Positions 1 through 9,565 of a stretch of 64,000 nucleotides of DNA are shown piece after piece. The stretch's first letter is position 1. The number at the start of each line of letters is the position of its first letter. Source of the DNA: Acanthamoeba lenticulata (lineage: Eukaryota; Discosea; Longamoebia; Acanthamoebidae); NCBI GenBank assembly GCA_002179805.1, contig NAVB01000095.1, positions 1 to 64,000 on the forward strand. The letters are read 5' to 3'. The translations under genes and the position numbers were made by a program. Below the pieces are notes generated by a model. That model worked only from the letters and a program-made list of their open reading frames with translations, was not told the DNA's origin and did no database searches.

Positions 1-176
1 CGCCCTCGCCCTCGCCCTCGCCCTCGCCCTCGCCCTCGCCCTCGCCCTCGCCCTCGCCCTCGCCCTCGCCCTCGCCCTCGCCCTCGCCCTCGCCCTCGCC
101 CTCGCCCTCGCCCTCGCCCTCGCCCTCGCCCTCGCCCTCGCCCTCGCCCTCGCCCTCGCCCTCGCCCTCGCCCTCG
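1..176. repeat. (CGCCCT)n hexanucleotide microsatellite, coding
   Basis: About 29 perfect copies of a 6-bp unit run from the window edge to base 176. On the minus strand the unit reads GAG-GGC in the frame of the long gene there, so the repeat encodes a Glu-Gly dipeptide tract. The unit length of two codons means copy-number change keeps the frame. Its full length cannot be seen because it touches the window edge, where an assembly could also have collapsed or broken. Confidence 0.95.
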
Positions 177-3100
177 GGCCTCAGCGACGTCACCAGAAGG
201 TCCTCGGCGCCCTTCTTAGCTGCGTTTGTTGAAGGGCTCTGCGGCCTCTGCCTTACGGCTTCGGGCTTCACGGCCTCACCGCGAGCGTCCTCAGTCTCGC
301 TTGGGACGATAAAGGATCGAGCAGGTGGTGCTGGCCTGTCGACGCCCTCATCGCCGTTGTCGGACAACCGCTCTTCGAGCTCCTCCGCGGCGGCACGGGA
401 GTGAGTGATTTCCTCGTCATGATCAAGCTCACCGGCGTCGGCCGGCTGCGGCACATCGTCGAGGTCGTCTTCCTGGCTCTCCCGTAACTCGTTGTTGGCC
501 TCGGCTAGCTCATGCTTGAGGCCATCAGGTTGAACCTTGTAGCGATGTACCTCCTCGTTCCGGATGTGATGATCCTGCGCCATCGAGTCATCATCGTTCT
601 CCGGCTGTGGCTTGCGCATGTCCTGCGCGTCAGTCTCCTGCAGGACACACGACGCAGCCCGCACAGGAGATACCGAACGAGCTGCTTCGCCGCCACCAAC
701 ACGGGCTTCGTCATCCTCGTCTTGGTGTTCAGCGATAAATTGATCGCCGTAGCCTACAGCCTCATCAGTCGCGTCGTCCTCCTCTGCCGCCTCGCTAAGC
801 TCGGGCTCCCCGCTGGCCCCGACCGCAGCCGCCACGAGGACGTCTCGCTCAGGCATCTCGTCGATATGTGGCCGCTCACGCGCGGGCGTCGGCGATTCCT
901 CCTCGGGTGGCGCATCGCATGCCTGTGTGTCCTCCTCGCCTTGGCGCCAGTGTTTGGCCACCTCGTCTGTCTCCATCTCGTCGGGCTCATCGTCGCGCTC
1001 CAGCTCGCCAGCTTCCGCCGTGCTTTCACTCGCGTCCTCCTCCTCGCTCGATTCCTCCACCTCCTCTTGAACTGCAACCACACCCCCGTCGTCCTCCTCC
1101 TTTTCACCCCGGTCCTCTTCCTCCTCCTCATTGTACTGGTTCTCGTCGTCGCAGTCGTGCTTGTCCTCATCACGATCGTAGTCGTGGTCGTGGCTGTGAC
1201 GACCGCCCTTGGCAGCGATGGCGCGCAGCCTATCCTTGGGCATGTTCTCCAGCCGTTGCTCTCCTTCTTCTTCTCCTTCTTCCTCGTCCTCGTCCTCTTC
1301 GTCCAGGTCCTCCTCGTCCCTCTCCTCTTGCGCCACTAGCCCGTGCTTCTCGGTGGCTGAGGTCGGGTGGCGTGTGGCGCTTATCGCTCGCTCTCTTTCG
1401 GCTCGCCTTGGTTTGACGTCGCCATCGCCGGTTACGTCACGGTGTTCGATGGTCGAGCCGTCAGTCTCTGTACGTTCTTGTGGAGGCGTCACCGCCTCGT
1501 GGCCGTCGTCGCTCCACGCAAAATCGTTCGTGCCGGCTCCTTCCTCCTTTTCGTCCTGTTCGCCTTGCCTTCGCTCTTCTGCCTTCTCCACAGTGGACGT
1601 CACTGTGGGCGTGGGCATGGGCGTGGCCGTGGGCATGGGCGTGGCCGTGATTGTGGGCGTAGGCGTGGCCGTGGGCATGGGCGTGGGTGTGGGCATGATG
1701 GTTGGCGTGACGGAAGACGGCACCGTGGGTGTGACTGTTGGCGCAACAGCTGCAGAGGCCTCTCGGGTGACCAGGGCAGCCCAGGCCCGTTCGTACCATG
1801 GCGCTCCCGAGGATTGGGCCTCTGCTTCCGGCGCCGAGACCTCCTCGTCCTCCTCGTCCTCCTCATCCTCCTTGTCTTCCTCTTCCTGCTCCGACGACTC
1901 AGAGATTTCCTCTTCGCCTTCGTCATTGCTCGAGGCGCCACACGTGCCCTTGGCAGGTTCGTCATGCGAGCGAGGAAGGACCTCCGTTACGTGTTGCGCC
2001 ATTTCCAGCTCCTCGTCTGCCTCTTCTTCACGGTCCGCCTCCGGTTCGTCGTCGTCACTCAATTGCTCGTCCTCGACATCTCCTCTTTCACCCTCCACCT
2101 TGTCACGCCTCGGCGGATCCTCTCCTCCACGTTCTTTCAGACGCGGCGGCACGTCCTCGGCTCGCTCCTCGCGAGCAAGCGGTGCTGCATCGTCTCGATG
2201 GTCATCCTCGAGGGCCTCATCCTCGAGATGCCGCCGTAGCGGCTCCTCCGCTTCAGCGTGCTGGTGCGGCATGGCTTCGGCCCGTGCCGGCAGCTCCGCG
2301 GCCGGCCTGGAATCAGGCCCGCCTCGAGAAAGCTCAGCCGGTCGTGAGGAGGCATCTGTGCTTGACCGCTTCGGCATGAGCTCCTTCAGCTGGTCTTCGG
2401 TCGTGTGTGACTCACTTGCCTCTTCCCTCTCTCTGCGCACCGGCAGGGGCATCAGCGCGGCCACGTCCTCGTGTTTCGCTCCTTCCTCGTGTTTGTCTCG
2501 CTGCTCGTCCGTCCGTCGGGCAGGCTCGCGGGCCTCCTCCTTCGTGCCCGTTGCCTTTCCTCTGGCCTTGATGACGACCGACTTGCGCTTGAGCTTCTTC
2601 TCAAACTTCTGCAGTTCGGCCTCGAGCAGGCCCTCCATGCGCTCCAGCAGCCTCTCTTCCAAAGCCTTGGTTTCCGCAGCAAAGTCGCTGGCCTGGGCCT
2701 TTTGCTCTGAAGCCGATCTGGCACTGATGCGCTGCTGCTTCTGTTCGAGTTCGTCGATGTCCTCTTCCTCGTCGTTGTCAGAGCTCTCGGTAGCCTCGGC
2801 GGAGGACCAGCTGACGTGCGCCTTCACGAACTCGGCGCCTTCATCGTCGGCGCGCAAGTCAACGTGTTGTGAGATTGCGTCGTCGGGCCGAACAAGCTCG
2901 TCTTCGCTCCACCGTGCCTCTTCCTCTTCCTCCTCTTCAACGTCGGCGGCGACTTTCTCAAGTTCGTTGTCATCCTCGTCGTCTTCGTCTCGGGCGAGGT
3001 GGAACCACGCCAGAAGGAGGAGAAGCGCGAGGATGACCATCAGCAGGAAGACCAGGCCGTCCTCGGCCCGCGGCCCGAGCCCGGGCAGCACCAGCCGCCG

Positions 3101-3601
3101 CCCGAGAACGTCGATCTGGAGGTCGTGCATGTAAAGGCCCATCTTGCCGCGGCCGCTCACCGCCAGTCCGCGCACCACGCCCGTCGCCAACGCCGCCCAG
3201 GCGAGTATCGCCGCGAGGTAGCGCCAGGCCCGACGGCCGGGTACTGCCGGCCGGGCATCGCCGCGGCGCTGTAGCAGCGCGGTGTCGCTCAGGAAGCGCA
3301 GGAGCTGAGCCTGCCACTCGGTTGCCGCGACCGAGCGCCGGTGAAGCCGCCGCTGCTCGGCCTCGAGACGCCAAAAGCGCTGGAGAGCGATGGCCTGTGC
3401 GTCGCTCAGCCGCGCCCGGCCGCGGGAGGGCCACAGAAGCCGCACCAGGCGTCGGATGCGGGCGCGGTCCTTGAAGGTGGCCGCCGCTCGTCGATGTTCG
3501 ACGCCGAACGTGCGCGCCAGGTGGCGGCCCAGCGTCTCCTCCGTTTCCGGGACGCTGGGCCGCAGTGCGGAGATAACTCGCGTGCTGCTTTGTCCCGCCA
3601 T
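1..3601 (-). CDS. Large acidic membrane protein, partial (C-terminus beyond the window)
   Basis: An uninterrupted minus-strand frame of 1,200 codons starts at the ATG complementary to 3599-3601 and never meets a stop before the left edge. The N-terminus (starting MAGQSSTRV) is Arg-rich. Two hydrophobic segments lie near residues 126-147 and 182-201, separated by a short loop. From about residue 205 the chain is an extremely Glu/Asp-rich, probably coiled-coil or disordered tail. It contains a Thr/Pro/Met repeat (TPTPMPTA-type, near bases 1600-1725) and ends in the Glu-Gly tract. No catalytic domain is recognisable. The topology suggests a hairpin anchor with both ends in the cytosol. It has no visible intron, unlike its neighbours. 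The start was chosen because upstream frames stop near 3630. The frame is well supported; the function is unknown. Confidence 0.8.
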   Translation of the reverse strand, partial: MAGQSSTRVISALRPSVPETEETLGRHLARTFGVEHRRAAATFKDRARIRRLVRLLWPSRGRARLSDAQAIALQRFWRLEAEQRRLHRRSVAATEWQAQLLRFLSDTALLQRRGDARPAVPGRRAWRYLAAILAWAALATGVVRGLAVSGRGKMGLYMHDLQIDVLGRRLVLPGLGPRAEDGLVFLLMVILALLLLLAWFHLARDEDDEDDNELEKVAADVEEEEEEEARWSEDELVRPDDAISQHVDLRADDEGAEFVKAHVSWSSAEATESSDNDEEEDIDELEQKQQRISARSASEQKAQASDFAAETKALEERLLERMEGLLEAELQKFEKKLKRKSVVIKARGKATGTKEEAREPARRTDEQRDKHEEGAKHEDVAALMPLPVRREREEASESHTTEDQLKELMPKRSSTDASSRPAELSRGGPDSRPAAELPARAEAMPHQHAEAEEPLRRHLEDEALEDDHRDDAAPLAREERAEDVPPRLKERGGEDPPRRDKVEGERGDVEDEQLSDDDEPEADREEEADEELEMAQHVTEVLPRSHDEPAKGTCGASSNDEGEEEISESSEQEEEDKEDEEDEEDEEVSAPEAEAQSSGAPWYERAWAALVTREASAAVAPTVTPTVPSSVTPTIMPTPTPMPTATPTPTITATPMPTATPMPTPTVTSTVEKAEERRQGEQDEKEEGAGTNDFAWSDDGHEAVTPPQERTETDGSTIEHRDVTGDGDVKPRRAERERAISATRHPTSATEKHGLVAQEERDEEDLDEEDEDEEEGEEEGEQRLENMPKDRLRAIAAKGGRHSHDHDYDRDEDKHDCDDENQYNEEEEEDRGEKEEDDGGVVAVQEEVEESSEEEDASESTAEAGELERDDEPDEMETDEVAKHWRQGEEDTQACDAPPEEESPTPARERPHIDEMPERDVLVAAAVGASGEPELSEAAEEDDATDEAVGYGDQFIAEHQDEDDEARVGGGEAARSVSPVRAASCVLQETDAQDMRKPQPENDDDSMAQDHHIRNEEVHRYKVQPDGLKHELAEANNELRESQEDDLDDVPQPADAGELDHDEEITHSRAAAEELEERLSDNGDEGVDRPAPPARSFIVPSETEDARGEAVKPEAVRQRPQSPSTNAAKKGAEDLLVTSLRPEGEGEGEGEGEGEGEGEGEGEGEGEGEGEGEGEGEGEGEGEGEGEGEGEGEGEGEGEG

Positions 3602-4036
3602 CCCGCTTGCGAGCCGCTGCAACAACGAACGCGTCAAGCGAGTTTGGGGGGGGGGGGGTAACGAGAAAGAAAGCGACATGTGGAGGCCGAACCTGGACCT
3701 TGCAAGAGGAAGATGCCCTCTTTGTGCGGGCGGGAAGGAAGAGTCGTTGATCAGCTGACACCAGCGATCTTACTTCCCTCCCTGAAGCCGGTCTGTCAAT
3801 TTTTTGTTGTTATGTTTTTGGGCAGAGAAGGAAAAGACCAAGAAAAACGGTGTTGTGGCGACCGTTGCCCTTGGCATCGAGCACCGCGAGGTGGTATAAT
3901 CAAGATCTTGTGCAAGAAGATTGTGTGCAGAGAGGTCTTTGCCGTTATGACTGCAACGCAACGACAGATAAAAAGCTTTTGTTTTTTATCCAAATAAGTG
4001 TTTACAAGCTCACGAGAAGGGGACAAGTGGCCCCGT
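3602..4036. other. Intergenic region
   Basis: This holds the promoter and 5' leader of the acidic membrane protein gene and the 3' flank of the VWA gene. It contains a poly-G run near 3646-3658. No further coding exon is supported. Confidence 0.6.
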
Positions 4037-5665
4037 TTACGAGAAGCGGAGGCTCCTGCGCCGCACGGGCTTCGAGACGACAGGTTCTTCGTCTGAGTCT
4101 GAGTCCGAGACGGGCGGGGCTTCTTCCTCTTCCTGCAACGCCTCGGACAGGTACTGCTGGTCGTAGCAGACCGAAGTGCGTCGCTTCATGTAGTTGCGGT
4201 GATGCGCCTTCTTGAGGTTGGCCTGACTGGCGCCCTCGCGACGGAAGTCCTCCAGCGCCGTTTCGGTGTGCTTGAGGTGGCCCGCGATGTTGGCCTTGCC
4301 GTCGACGTCCTTGTCCACGACGCTCCTCAGGATCTCGAGCTCCTTCTCATAGGCGGCGATGACCTCACTCGTGCGGTGGTGCTTGATGTGCTCCGTGATC
4401 TCGGCGTCGATCTCACCCGTGCGCTGGATGGCGACCTTGGCCACCACGCTGCCGTTCTCGGCCTTGGCCACCTCGCTTTCGTCGTCGGTGAAGTGCAGCC
4501 TGAGCGTGCCTGAGATGCTGTGCTCCTTGACCGCTTCGTCCTCGCCCTTGGCGCCGTTGGCCTCAGACTCGCCGGTGGCTGGCCTGTAGAGCAACTCCCA
4601 ACGGAGGACCTCAGCACTGGGCTCGGCCGTTGGGGTGACCTGCAGCTCGCACACGACGCCTCGGCCGTCGTCCTGCTTGAGGTCGTCGAGCCTATAGGGC
4701 TTGGTGAGATCCTCTCCGTGCGAGTAGATCTTGGTGATGATGTTGCCACCGAGCCCTCGGACCGAGAGCCGAGCGTCGGTGCCCACGAGACTGAAGAGGC
4801 CCTTGAGCGCGAAGCTGACGAAGCGCGGGATGGCCGCGCTGCCTTCGATGAAGAAGTAGGCGCCACAGCCGTGCTCGGCTACGGCTCGCATGAGCTCTTC
4901 GTCAAAGTCCTTGCCGAGGCCGAACGCGCTCACCTTGGTGTCTCCTTCGGTGTAAATGTTCTGTTGTAGGGATAAGAAAGAAGAAAAGAGTTTGAGCGTC
5001 TACACGTTGAGTAGAGGGCTGGGTGGAGATGACAGCTGGCACGTACGCCAGAGATGAACTTGTAGATCTGGGGCTTGTCTGTGACACCTTCGTTCACGAG
5101 GCCATCCGAGAAAAGGAAGATGCGGTTCGTGTAGCCCGGCTTGGAGTGCTTCCGGACCACCTCAGCGGCGGTCGAGAGGCCGCCATACATGTTGGTCATA
5201 CCCTCGGTCCTCACCTTGTCCACTGTTTTCATCAGAGCTTCCTTGTCCTTCACGTTGGCATTCTCAAAGGCAACCTTGACCTTGGAGCCGTAGAGGACGA
5301 GATGCAAAACGTCATTTTCGCCCATGGCCCCGATGACCTTCTTGATCGCCGCTTTGGCGTTGACAAGCTTCTTGTCACTGTCCATAGAGCCACTGCGGTC
5401 AAGCACGAGGGCGAGGTTGAGCGGTGGCCGCTTGCTCTGCAGCTGCTCCTCAACATGACCTTTTGTAAACAAAAGTGGACGAGGTCGCAAAACGTTAGTT
5501 TGTTTTGGTTTTATGGTTGTGCAAACTTGACGTTGTACCTGTGCTGATGGTGAAGGCCACTTGAACCTTGTTGACCACGCCACGCAGGGCGTGAGTGGTC
5601 GACGGCTCGGCAACAACACTGCATAGCGTATTGGGCTGCTGCTCAGTTGGTTTGTTGGCTTCCAT
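4037..5665 (-). CDS. von Willebrand factor A (VWA) domain protein
   Basis: Three exons (5665-5539, 5459-5047, 4960-4037) join in frame to 487 residues. Both introns use GTAC donors. Exon 2 carries the metal-ion-dependent adhesion site LDRSGSMDSD, followed by the strand and helix pattern of a VWA fold, including LFSDGLVNEG. Exon 3 completes the fold with SAFGLGKDFDE. It continues into a C-terminal region with an acidic patch and a basic tail (RRRSLRFS). There is no signal peptide or membrane segment, so a cytosolic role is likely, as for many amoebozoan VWA proteins. The partner or ligand is unknown. It lacks the VIT domain seen in the VWA gene at 11955-15206. The start is the first ATG in frame, just before the conserved N-terminal strand. 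Confidence 0.85.
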
Positions 5666-6110
5666 GGTTATCTATCTGTCTGTTGTGCCCACTCGTTTCT
5701 TCAAGCCGCTTTTTAAACGACAGCACGTTGTCCTCTCTTCACTGCAGCTGGCCTGGTGCGCTGAAGCGTTTTGTCGACAACAACCACTTCACTTCAGTTG
5801 TGGCGCGATAGTCACGGAATGGGTGGCCAGGACTAAAAGAGAAGGGCGAGGGCGGGCTCGCCGAAACCAAGCCAAAAGGAAGAGCACACAGATGCTTGAG
5901 TTTCGTTTTTGTTCTCTTTTTTTGTTTTGATCACAATTCCGCAGCTCATCAGTCTACACATAACACGCACACCAAACAGTTTTCTCTCTCTACCTCGGTT
6001 TGCCCCTCTTTGAAGTGCTCCGCTCGCTCCACTCGGTAAGCCGTGGAGCTTAGGGGCCCTTGAGCGAGCGCAAGAGAAGAAGAGACCACATGTCGTCTCG
6101 TCCCCGCTAC
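5666..6110. other. Intergenic region
   Basis: This is the shared stretch between the 5' end of the VWA gene and the 3' end of the PP2C gene. It is T-rich in parts, as expected for a promoter and a 3' UTR. No exon, RNA gene or strong repeat was found. Confidence 0.55.
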
Positions 6111-7914
6111 CTACGAGCTCGACGCGTCGTCGGTCTTCTCGACGGGAGAGTCTTCAGAAGCCTGCTGCTCGGAAGGCGTAACGTCCCGAATGACGACCTC
6201 ATTGTCCACATCGATTGACGAGGCCTCGCTCGAGGGCACCTCCGCGTCCTCCAAAAGCTCCGTCTTGTCCTCGAGCTCCATCTTCTCCGCGTTCCGCTCC
6301 GTTTCTTCGCTGACCTGTGAGTTGCCTTTCGTACCATCGGCCATCAATCGCACGATCACCACTGTGATGTTGTCCAGTGATTCCCTGCGGGGAGAGGAGC
6401 AAGAAAGCCAGATCAGCACCACCAAGACTTGGCCAAATCCAAGAGCGATACATCAATAAACGGACAGGAGCAGGGTACCTGGAGAAGGCCTTAGCAGTCA
6501 ACGTCTGGGCCACGTCGGCGAGGCTGAGATCCTTCTTTTGCAACAGCTCACGCGTGAGCAACACGGCGTTTTCGTTGGAGAAAACGTCCCAGAAGCCATC
6601 GCTGGCCACGATGAAGAATTCATCTTCACCAGGCTGGAGGCACTCCTCCTTAATCTCTGGGATGGCGCTCACGAGCCACTCCATCGCTGTGCCGGTAGCA
6701 ACACCAGCGGAAGTCAGCAAGAAAAGATAGAGGAGGCGTGGCTGCAGAAGGCACAGCTGTACCGGGCCTCTTAGGGTCCTTGTAGAACGTGTCACCCAAT
6801 GCTCGCGACACTGCAAGGCCGCCCCGCATGCCATCGCCTTGATAAACTCTGCACGCAAACGGTTACTTATGTTTGCAACAAAAAAACGCTGCAATCTAGA
6901 TCTGCTCCTTCTTTTTTTTTTTTCTTTTTTTTTCTGCGGGGTGATGTGACCACTTCGCACCTGAAAGGGCCCATAGGGATGTTGAAGAAAGAGCCCTTTT
7001 TGACCACGCCGCCTGAGTCTTCGATTCGCTTTTTCTCGCTAGGCTTATCAGGTTTGTGATCATCTGATAGAGGCACAGCCTTGCCTGGAGAGAATTTCAC
7101 GCAAGGAGTGGTAATGGTAACAAGGCTGGCAATTGAGTGATTGAATGGAATGGAGTGAGTCGTCAAAATGGGGTTGCGTACCATTTCGGCACAGTACCGC
7201 CCGCGAATCGCCAACATTGGCAACGAAGAGGCGCTGGCCCATGATGAGGACCATACAGGCAGTGGTGCCATCCTGAGAGGTGGCGCTCTGATACTTCTCG
7301 GCGAACTCGCGATCGGTGATCTCACAGGCCTCCTCGAGCGCGCGGATCGGGTCGTTCGGGAAATGGGCAGATTTTACAAGGTTCTTGTGGAGGTTGCCCG
7401 AGGCGAAGGTGGAAGCCAGTTGACCCCCGTGGCCATCAAAGACGGCAAAAAAGGAGCATCGTTCATCTTCCTTCTCTTGTTGAGAGTTTTTCTTGCCTGC
7501 TTGGGTCATCATTTCCTGCAGGTCTTCAATAATCGTTCGTCTATCTTCCATGTAGGGGCGACGACCCTGGATGGCGCACGAGCCCACCTCGAGGGTAAAT
7601 CCATGCGCATAGTGCCTCTCCAGGCGAGTCGTGGTAGAAAGGTCCTCCAGCGAGGAAGCTCCTCCTCCTTCTGAAGGAGAGGTAGATGTCGCTGAGGAGG
7701 ATGGAGATGAGGGTGTATCCATGTTGCTCTGCTTGTTTAAAGCCCTTCTTTTCTTCTTCTGCCCTTCGTGCTCTACTCCGGGCTCGGATGAGATAAATTG
7801 TACCGCGAAATTGACGACCAGAGCAGCACCAAGAGTCAGCACGAAGGGAACGATCCAGTAGATGAGCAAGTCCAGCATACACCACCGGTCTTCGTGGGGA
7901 GAGCTTTCCCCCAC
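6111..7914 (-). CDS. PP2C-family protein serine/threonine phosphatase with N-terminal membrane anchor
   Basis: Five exons (7914-7182, 7084-6961, 6848-6763, 6686-6479, 6384-6111) encode 474 residues. The PP2C metal-binding motifs appear in order: RPYMEDRR (about 119-126), FAVFDGHGG (156-164), GTTACMVLI, VANVGDSRAVL (about 231-241), LAVSRALGD, DEFFIVASDGFWDV and ESLDNITVVIV. These Asp residues normally bind the Mg/Mn pair that activates water for phosphoprotein hydrolysis. Residues 14-41 form one strong membrane segment before the catalytic domain, so the enzyme is probably tethered with the phosphatase in the cytosol. An acidic Ser/Glu-rich tail follows the domain. A second in-frame Met at 7878 would still keep the anchor. 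Confidence 0.93.
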
Positions 7915-8191
7915 TCCGCGCGGTCAGCCCCCCAGCACGGCACAGTGGCGTGGCCGGAAAAAGTCCGGATGAAATTCATGCGTATCTCCCTATGGACTAC
8001 ACGTCACTCAAGAGAGCCTCCACTCTATCTCCCCGCATGGTACCTACGCAGTGTCATGCACCCTGTTCCAAGCCGGGCACCCGGGTGCTACGCTTGTGGT
8101 GCGTGCTCACAAAACGATCATCGTGTTTAGGACGCGTGATGTCTTCTTCTTCAGCACGTTTTAGGAACAAAAAAAAAAGGTGAGAGCCAGC

Positions 8192-9232
8192 TCACTCACT
8201 CTTAGCCAGCTCCTTAGCCCGTTCCGTGGCGGCCACCACGGCGTCCATCACCGTCGTGCGCAGTCCGCCCCTTTCCAGGGCGTGGATGCCGGCTATGGTG
8301 GTCCCACCAGGGCTCGCCACCTTGTCCTTGAGCACTGCCGGGTGCTCGCCGGTTTGCAGCACCATTTGTGCGGCGCCGAGCACGGTCTGAGCCGCCAGCT
8401 TGGAGGCCACGTCGCGGGGCAGGCCAGCGCGCACGCCGCCATCGCTGAGGGCCTCGATGAACTGGTACACGTAAGCCGGGCCGCTGCCGCTAAGTCCGGT
8501 GACGGCGTCGAGCAGCCGTTCGGGCACCTCCACGCTGACACCCACCGCCTGGAGAAGGTGGGACACCAGCTTCGCGTCCTCGGGCGTGGCCTTGCCGCCC
8601 AGCGAGAAGGCAGCGGCGGTCTGTCCAACGAGGCAGGGCGTGTTGGGCATTACGCGCACAATACGCACGTCCTGACCAAGGTACTTAATGATAGTATCGA
8701 TGGTTATGCCGGCGGCGATCGAGATGACGAGGTGAGGCGAAGCGACAACGGCCTCCTTGATCTCTTGCAAGAGGGACGACATGACCTGCGGCTTCACAGA
8801 GAGGATCACGACGTCCGAATTCTGAACAGCCTCCACATTCGATTTCGTGGTCTTCGTGCTGCCGCCAGTCTCCTTCTGGAACCGCGGCAGTTGGGGCTCA
8901 TACGCGTCACTGGCAGTGATGTGCTCTGGTCGAGTGACCTTAGCGTCGATGAAGCCGCGTGCTAGTGCCGTGGCCATCTGGCCCGCACCGAGAAACGCGA
9001 TCTTGGGTTCAGACATTCTAGTACTTCGGTTGGGCTGCACTGCAGAAGATGTCTTGTGTGGTCCTATGTAGATGAGGTGCTCTGGAAGTGTGGCTGGTCG
9101 CTTGTAGATTGGAAACGGCGAGAGCGAGCTGCGTGGCGATAGCTGAGCTTGAAGCACAAACGCCCTACGGCACGATCGCATGGTCGTTGAAGGGGTTGAA
9201 GTCTCGCGAGAGTGACGCGTAAGGTGGGCCAT
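8192..9232 (-). CDS. PYCR: Pyrroline-5-carboxylate reductase
   Basis: This single-exon frame of 346 residues is the last enzyme of proline synthesis: it reduces pyrroline-5-carboxylate to proline with NAD(P)H. The Rossmann motif FLGAGQMATALARG lies near residue 79. It is followed by SVKPQ, RVMPNTPCLVG and the signature TGLSGSGPAYVYQFIEA, and the C-terminus has ASPGGTTIAGI. A compact enzyme would start at Met73 (9016). The 72 residues before it are Arg/Ser-rich and nearly free of acidic residues in the first part, with further Mets at 9181 and 9232. This suggests a mitochondrial presequence, or alternative starts giving two locations. The lack of introns is unusual here but the family assignment is secure. 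Confidence 0.93.
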   Translation of the reverse strand: MAHLTRHSRETSTPSTTMRSCRRAFVLQAQLSPRSSLSPFPIYKRPATLPEHLIYIGPHKTSSAVQPNRSTRMSEPKIAFLGAGQMATALARGFIDAKVTRPEHITASDAYEPQLPRFQKETGGSTKTTKSNVEAVQNSDVVILSVKPQVMSSLLQEIKEAVVASPHLVISIAAGITIDTIIKYLGQDVRIVRVMPNTPCLVGQTAAAFSLGGKATPEDAKLVSHLLQAVGVSVEVPERLLDAVTGLSGSGPAYVYQFIEALSDGGVRAGLPRDVASKLAAQTVLGAAQMVLQTGEHPAVLKDKVASPGGTTIAGIHALERGGLRTTVMDAVVAATERAKELAKSE

Positions 9233-9565
9233 CTTTGCCCGCTCGTCGAGATAAAAAGCGCTGGAGAACCCGTGCCTCTCCGCAGCGCATGCGCCGAGAA
9301 GGAGCCACTTTGAGGAATGCTAATAATTCAGCGTGCCTTTATCTGCTGGCCGCAGATTCGAACCCTCGGCATATCAATTCCGGCATAAATGCGGTCATTG
9401 AATGATGGTGTTGTCGACCTGTGTGGCACCACAACTTGGCGACAAGAAGTGCTCGTGGTGTGCGTCGCACCACGCACGAGATTGAGACTCGGCCAAGGTG
9501 GTTGCTGTTGTTGGGCAAAAGTGGCACCATTCAGGCTCGTTTCAAAGAAGGAACACCATAAACGC
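9233..9565. other. Divergent promoter region
   Basis: The gap lies between the reductase (minus) and the coiled-coil protein (plus), so it should hold both promoters. A B-box-like sequence, GGTTCGAATCT, occurs on the minus strand near 9355-9365, but no tRNA cloverleaf forms around it. No coding exon is supported. Confidence 0.5.

Noticed and set aside
1209..3134. Plus-strand Ser-rich open frame of 641 codons
   Set aside because: It is the antisense shadow of the acidic minus-strand gene: Glu/Asp codons read as Ser, Leu and Pro on the other strand.
9340..9380. Possible tRNA gene on the minus strand, from a B-box-like GGTTCGAATCT
   Set aside because: The flanking T-stem does not pair (GAGGG against CTGCG), no matching 5' acceptor strand occurs 60-75 bases upstream, and no A box is seen.
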